Part shown: piece by piece, positions 60,455-64,000 of the stretch
How positions within the stretch are numbered: position 1 is the stretch's first letter
How the letters are laid out: every line of letters begins with the position of its first letter
Assembly: GCA_910585295.1 (NCBI GenBank)
Contig: CAJUDE010000030.1
Location: 62,001 to 126,000 of the forward strand
DNA from: an uncultured Lachnospiraceae bacterium
Lineage (GTDB): Bacteria; Bacillota; Clostridia; Lachnospirales; Lachnospiraceae
Length of the DNA: 64,000 nt
Direction of reading: 5' to 3'
Position numbers and translations under genes: made by a program
The notes under the pieces: model-generated
What the model saw: only the letters and a program-made list of their open reading frames with translations
The model's database searches: none
What the model was told of the DNA's origin: nothing

Positions 60455-61786
60455 TTAAACCTTGTACAGGTACTGGTTGATTTCCCAGTCTGTCACCTGC
60501 TCCTGATAGGCTTCCCACTCTGCTTTCTTTGCCTCGGCATACCTTTCCACTATATGTTCCCCAAGCACCCGTTTCACTAAACTGTCTTTTTTCATCTCCT
60601 CCACTGCCTCCTGGAGGTTAGAGGGAAGTGGCTCAATATGGAGCGCTTCCTTCTCTTCTTTTCCCATATGGAAGATATTTGCCTTCACCTGGGCGGGAGG
60701 CTTTATCTTTTGCCCAATCCCATCTAGGCCTGCCGCAAGGCATACTGCAAGGGCAAGGTAAGGGTTGGCCGCTGGGTCCGGGCAGCGCAGCTCAATCCTG
60801 GTGGCTTCCCCCCTTGCCGCCGGGATCCGAATCAGCGGGCTTCTGTTTGTAGCGGACCAGGCGATATAAATCGGGGCTTCATACCCTGGCACCAACCGTT
60901 TGTAAGAATTTACCAGCGGGTTAGTGATGGCGGCAATCCCTTTCATATGCTCCATAAGCCCGCCGATAAAATAATAGGCTTCCTGGCTTAAACCCAACTC
61001 ATCGGATTCATCGCAAAAAATATTTTTCCCATCTTTTGACACCGACATATTGATATGCATCCCAGAACCATTGACCCCATGCTTGGGCTTGGGCATAAAG
61101 CTGGCAAACAGCCCGAACCGTTTTGCAATTGTCTTAACTGCAAGCTTAAAGGTCATAATATTGTCTGCCGTTGCCAGCCCTTCCCCATAGCGGAAATCAA
61201 TCTCATGCTGAGCCGGGGCGACTTCATGGTGGGACGCCTCGATTTCAAACCCCATGTCTTCCAAGGTCAGCACCATGTCCCGCCTTGCGTTCTCCCCTAA
61301 GTCCACCGGCCCTAAATCAAAATACCCAGCCCGCTCATGGGTCAGCGTTGTTGGGCAGCCATCCTCATCTGTGTGGAACAGGAAGAATTCACATTCCGGC
61401 CCCACGTCAAACTGGTACCCCATTTCCGCCGCCTTTGCAAGGGACTTTTTTAAAATATACCTGGGATCCCCCTCAAAGGGGGTCCCGTCTGGCCGGTAAA
61501 TATCGCAAATCACCCTTGCCACTTTCCCCTGCTGGGGCCTCCATGGGAAAGTTACAAATGTGTCCAAATCTGGGTGCAAATACATATCAGACTCTTCAAT
61601 GCGCACAAACCCCTCAATGGAAGACCCGTCAAACATGCATTGGTTATCCAGCGCCTTCCCTAACTGGCTTTTGGTTATCGCCACATTTTTTAATGTCCCA
61701 AACATATCCGTAAACTGAAGGCGGATAAATTCCACATCCTCTTCCTCTACCATACGCATAATGTCCTGTTTTGTATAGCTGCTCAT
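60455..61786 (-). CDS. glnA: Glutamine synthetase type I
   Basis: 443 residues, the length of Firmicutes-type GSI-alpha enzymes. Motifs: MFDGSSIEGF, GPECEFFLF, HHEVAPAQHEID and NRSPLIRIPAARG (family ATP-binding and metal sites). Assimilates ammonia into glutamine. RBS AAAAGGAGTGGG. Followed by the ANTAR gene, so likely nitrogen-regulated by antitermination or feedback; preceded by hisA at 39 bp. Confidence 0.96.
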   Translation of the reverse strand: MSSYTKQDIMRMVEEEDVEFIRLQFTDMFGTLKNVAITKSQLGKALDNQCMFDGSSIEGFVRIEESDMYLHPDLDTFVTFPWRPQQGKVARVICDIYRPDGTPFEGDPRYILKKSLAKAAEMGYQFDVGPECEFFLFHTDEDGCPTTLTHERAGYFDLGPVDLGENARRDMVLTLEDMGFEIEASHHEVAPAQHEIDFRYGEGLATADNIMTFKLAVKTIAKRFGLFASFMPKPKHGVNGSGMHINMSVSKDGKNIFCDESDELGLSQEAYYFIGGLMEHMKGIAAITNPLVNSYKRLVPGYEAPIYIAWSATNRSPLIRIPAARGEATRIELRCPDPAANPYLALAVCLAAGLDGIGQKIKPPAQVKANIFHMGKEEKEALHIEPLPSNLQEAVEEMKKDSLVKRVLGEHIVERYAEAKKAEWEAYQEQVTDWEINQYLYKV

Positions 61787-61825
61787 ATGTTCCCACTCCT
61801 TTTCTCAGGCAATTGCCCGCTATAT

Positions 61826-62611
61826 TTATAGAAGGGATGCGGAGCAATACCCCAGCACCTCTTCAAACGGCATGCTGCCCCCAAACAAATCCAATGCGCT
61901 TCCAACTGTCACATTCAGGCGGTTTTGCCCCAGCTCCTTTAGACGCCCTAAATCCAAAAAGCTTCCCACGCCCCCGGCATAGGTGACTGGCAGCTTTCCC
62001 CAGGCTCCCAGCATTTCTACCAGCCCTTCCTCGATGCCTTGGGACTTCCCTTCCACATCCACCGCATGGACTAAAAATTCCCCTGCATAGCCTGACAGAC
62101 GCTCTAACAATTCTTCTGAAACTTTCTCCTTTGTAAATTTCTGCCAGCGGTCAGTCACAATATAATAATCCTCCCCCCGCTTGCGGCAGCTTAAATCCAA
62201 CACCAAACGCCCCTTTCCAGTAACCTTGCACAGCTTCTCTAAGTTCCCGTAATCCACCATCCCATCCCGGAACACATAGGAAGTGACAATGACATGGCTC
62301 GCCCCTGCATCCAAGAATTCTTTTGCATTGCCTGCATGGACGCCGCCGCCCACCTGCATCCCGCCGGGATAAGCCATAAGCGCCCCCATGGCCTGGGCTT
62401 TTGTAGCTTCGTACCATGGGCTTCCCACAGGGTTTAACAAGATAATATGCCCTCCCCGAATCCCATAGCTTTGATACAATTTTGCAAAAAATGCGCCGTC
62501 CTGCCCTGACACAAAATTCTCCTCCGCCTGGCTCCCTTTGTCTTTTAGGCTTCCCCCAACAATCTGTTTCACTTTTCCATTGTGAATGTCAATACATGGC
62601 CGAAACTCCAT
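61826..62611 (-). CDS. hisA: HisA, eukaryotic-type (ProFAR isomerase)
   Basis: 261 residues, (beta/alpha)8 barrel starting MEFRPCIDIHNGKVKQIVGG. Longer inserts and motifs such as HIILLNPVGSPWYEATKAQ and VHAVDVEGKSQGIE match the HIS6-like (eukaryotic-type) isomerase rather than the usual bacterial HisA. It should isomerise ProFAR to PRFAR in histidine synthesis. The gene is not with other his genes but heads the run hisA - glnA - ANTAR - dapF - dapL. RBS AAAAAGGAGGG. Confidence 0.88.
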   Translation of the reverse strand: MEFRPCIDIHNGKVKQIVGGSLKDKGSQAEENFVSGQDGAFFAKLYQSYGIRGGHIILLNPVGSPWYEATKAQAMGALMAYPGGMQVGGGVHAGNAKEFLDAGASHVIVTSYVFRDGMVDYGNLEKLCKVTGKGRLVLDLSCRKRGEDYYIVTDRWQKFTKEKVSEELLERLSGYAGEFLVHAVDVEGKSQGIEEGLVEMLGAWGKLPVTYAGGVGSFLDLGRLKELGQNRLNVTVGSALDLFGGSMPFEEVLGYCSASLL

Positions 62612-62648
62612 AACGCCCTCCTTTTTGCATTCCGTTTATTGCAGGTTT

Positions 62649-62677
62649 ATCCTATCACAGGATAAAAGCTTGGGCAA
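62649..62677 (-). promoter_or_regulatory. Promoter of the hisA-glnA run
   Basis: TTGCCC (62677-62672), 17-bp spacer, TAGGAT (62654-62649) on the minus strand. Confidence 0.55.
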
Positions 62678-62713
62678 GCAAAATGTTGCGATATTTAACC
62701 GCCGCGGCAATAG

Positions 62714-62926
62714 CCAAATCCAGTTTGAGTTTCCCCATTTTTATAATAGCTGGTATTATAGCGCCAAAAGGCCTTGCTGCTTTTGGCGGCATAGACATCT
62801 TGTACAAAAAGCGTCTGGAAAGCTAGCATTCCATAGCGCTTTTATGTGCAAAGTGTTTCCATCATAAAGTAATGGAAACCTTTTGTTCTATGAATTGCAA
62901 AATGCAGAAACCTAAACCAAATTCAG
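62714..62926. mobile_element. MITE-like element copy 2 with degenerate target-site duplication
   Basis: The element occupies 62724-62916 (193 bp), roughly 85% alike to copy 1 by eye, with the same internal hairpins. The left terminus TTTGAGTTTCCCCATTTT is intact; the right one has decayed. Flanks CCAAATCCAG and CCAAATTCAG match at 9 of 10 positions. It ends 3 bp before the guaB -35 box. Confidence 0.85.
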
Positions 62927-62929
62927 GCG

Positions 62930-62958
62930 TTGACAGTTCCCTTCTTTTTTGTTAAAAT
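62930..62958 (+). promoter_or_regulatory. guaB promoter, abutting the MITE
   Basis: TTGACA (62930-62935), 17-bp spacer, TAAAAT (62953-62958). Confidence 0.8.
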
Positions 62959-63013
62959 CGAGGGAATAACAATCAACAAACAATCTACAAAATCAAAGAA
63001 AGCGAGGAAAAAA

Positions 63014-64000
63014 ATGGGTACAATTATCGGCGAAGGAATCACATTTGACGACGTATTATTAGTTCCTGCATATTCAGAAGTTACACCAAACATGGTGGAT
63101 TTATCCACCAACTTAACCAAAACAATTAAGCTGAACATCCCCATGATGAGCGCCAGCATGGACACTGTAACAGAACACAGGATGGCAATTGCCATGGCGC
63201 GCCAGGGCGGTATTGGCATTATCCATAAAAACATGTCTGTTGCAAAGCAAGCTGAAGAAGTTGATAAGGTGAAACGTTCTGAAAACGGCGTCATCACCGA
63301 TCCATTTTCCCTTTCTCCAGAACATACATTACAGGATGCGGACAACCTTATGGCAAAATTCCGCATTTCCGGCGTGCCTATCACGGAAAAAGGCAAGCTG
63401 GTAGGAATTATCACCAACCGTGACCTGAAATTTGAAGAGGATTTTACGAAAAAAATCAAGGAATCCATGACCTCCGAGGAGCTTGTGACCGCCAGGGAAG
63501 GCATCACGTTAGAAGAGGCAAAGACCATCCTTGCCAAAGCCCGCAAAGAAAAGCTCCCGATTGTGGACGGGGACTTTAACCTCAAAGGGCTTATCACCAT
63601 CAAAGACATTGAGAAACAAATCAAATACCCTTTATCTGCAAAAGATGGGCAGGGCAGGCTGCTCTGCGGGGCTGGCGTAGGCATCACCGCAAATGTGATG
63701 GAACGTGTGGAAGCCCTTGTCAACGCCAAAGTAGACGTTATTGTGGTGGATTCCGCCCATGGGCATTCCAAGAACATCCTGGACGCCGTTAAGCAAATCA
63801 AATCCGCTTACCCAGACCTACAGGTAGTAGCAGGGAATATCGCAACTGGGGAAGCCACCAAAGCCCTGATTGAAGCCGGCGCAGACGCGGTGAAGGTTGG
63901 CATCGGCCCAGGCTCCATCTGCACCACCCGCGTAGTGGCAGGGATTGGCGTGCCTCAGATTTCTGCCATTATGAACTGCTACAATGTGGCCAAGGAATAT
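63014..64000 (+). CDS. guaB: IMP dehydrogenase, 3' part cut off by window edge
   Basis: 329 codons of the start are visible: MGTIIGEGITFDDVLLVPAYSEV, the two CBS domains (about 95-205) and the start of the catalytic barrel with VDSAHGHSKNILDAV, GNIATGEATKALIEAGADAVKVGIGPGSICTTR including the catalytic Cys. Converts IMP to XMP in GMP synthesis. RBS GCGAGGAAA before ATG 63014. Transcribed divergently from hisA, from a promoter next to the second MITE. No riboswitch fits in the short leader. Confidence 0.97.
   Translation, partial: MGTIIGEGITFDDVLLVPAYSEVTPNMVDLSTNLTKTIKLNIPMMSASMDTVTEHRMAIAMARQGGIGIIHKNMSVAKQAEEVDKVKRSENGVITDPFSLSPEHTLQDADNLMAKFRISGVPITEKGKLVGIITNRDLKFEEDFTKKIKESMTSEELVTAREGITLEEAKTILAKARKEKLPIVDGDFNLKGLITIKDIEKQIKYPLSAKDGQGRLLCGAGVGITANVMERVEALVNAKVDVIVVDSAHGHSKNILDAVKQIKSAYPDLQVVAGNIATGEATKALIEAGADAVKVGIGPGSICTTRVVAGIGVPQISAIMNCYNVAKEY

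Noticed and set aside
62959..63013. Purine riboswitch ahead of guaB
   Set aside because: Only about 50 bp separate the -10 box and the start codon, with no aptamer-like structure.
62923..63801. 292-residue minus-strand open frame opposite guaB
   Set aside because: guaB is unmistakable on the plus strand; the antisense frame has no RBS and no recognisable features.

Overview
The window looks like chromosomal DNA of a Gram-positive anaerobic gut-type Clostridia, most likely Lachnospiraceae. The reasons are strong AGGAGG-type ribosome binding sites, LL-diaminopimelate aminotransferase (DapL), HemZ, AsnA, a YesM/YesN-type sensor pair, lipoprotein solute-binding proteins and Firmicutes-type promoters (TTGACA-17-TATAAT). 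Most genes are on the minus strand. I see no phage, transposase, CRISPR array or rRNA operon. There is one tRNA (Pro, anticodon GGG).

Layout. 1-9.8 kb: a galactose-type sugar module. mglB-mglA-mglC encode an ABC importer whose permease carries an unusual ~210-residue coiled-coil N-terminus; it is followed by a YesN-type regulator, a YesM-type histidine kinase and two sugar-binding proteins (the last cut by the window edge), which look like a binding-protein-linked sensor. 10-13.5 kb: a YfbM-like protein, an unknown membrane-anchored protein and serS. 13.5-19.4 kb: a GtrII-like membrane glycosyltransferase, two AT-rich secreted proteins sharing a C-terminal domain, and a LytTR/DUF3021/ABC-transporter operon. 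19.7-25 kb: a MacAB-like ABC export operon with two adaptor proteins. 25.3-27 kb: a chemoreceptor. 27-31.8 kb: an overlapping operon of an aminotransferase, hisC, DUF368, DUF1294 and glyA. 32-43.2 kb: a galactan/galacto-oligosaccharide locus (LacI regulator, MalEFG-type importer, GH2 beta-galactosidase, an uncharacterised 611-residue protein, a small zinc-ribbon protein and a GH53 galactanase without a signal peptide). 43-46.2 kb: an L,D-transpeptidase, tRNA-Pro and a PAP2 protein. 46.4-53.6 kb: an operon of an MBL hydrolase, hemZ, hisS, aspS, a HAD-LuxS fusion and the SAH nucleosidase gene. 53.8-57.5 kb: a second chemoreceptor, an MgtC-like protein and asnA. 57.6-64 kb: hisA, glnA, an ANTAR regulator, dapF and dapL, then divergent guaB, cut by the window edge.

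Functional threads. Galactose handling appears twice: free galactose uptake (mgl plus sensor) and import and intracellular breakdown of galactans (GH53 and GH2). The activated-methyl cycle is concentrated in one operon: the nucleosidase makes S-ribosylhomocysteine and the LuxS domain cleaves it, here fused to a HAD phosphatase domain.

The most notable non-coding content is two dispersed repeat families. One is a ~194-bp MITE-like element (two copies, 13222-13415 and 62724-62916) with 18-bp terminal inverted repeats and recognisable target-site duplications, each sitting just upstream of a -35 box. The other is a GC-rich 65-190 bp element (six copies) placed at gene ends, in three cases contributing the stop codon of the neighbouring gene.
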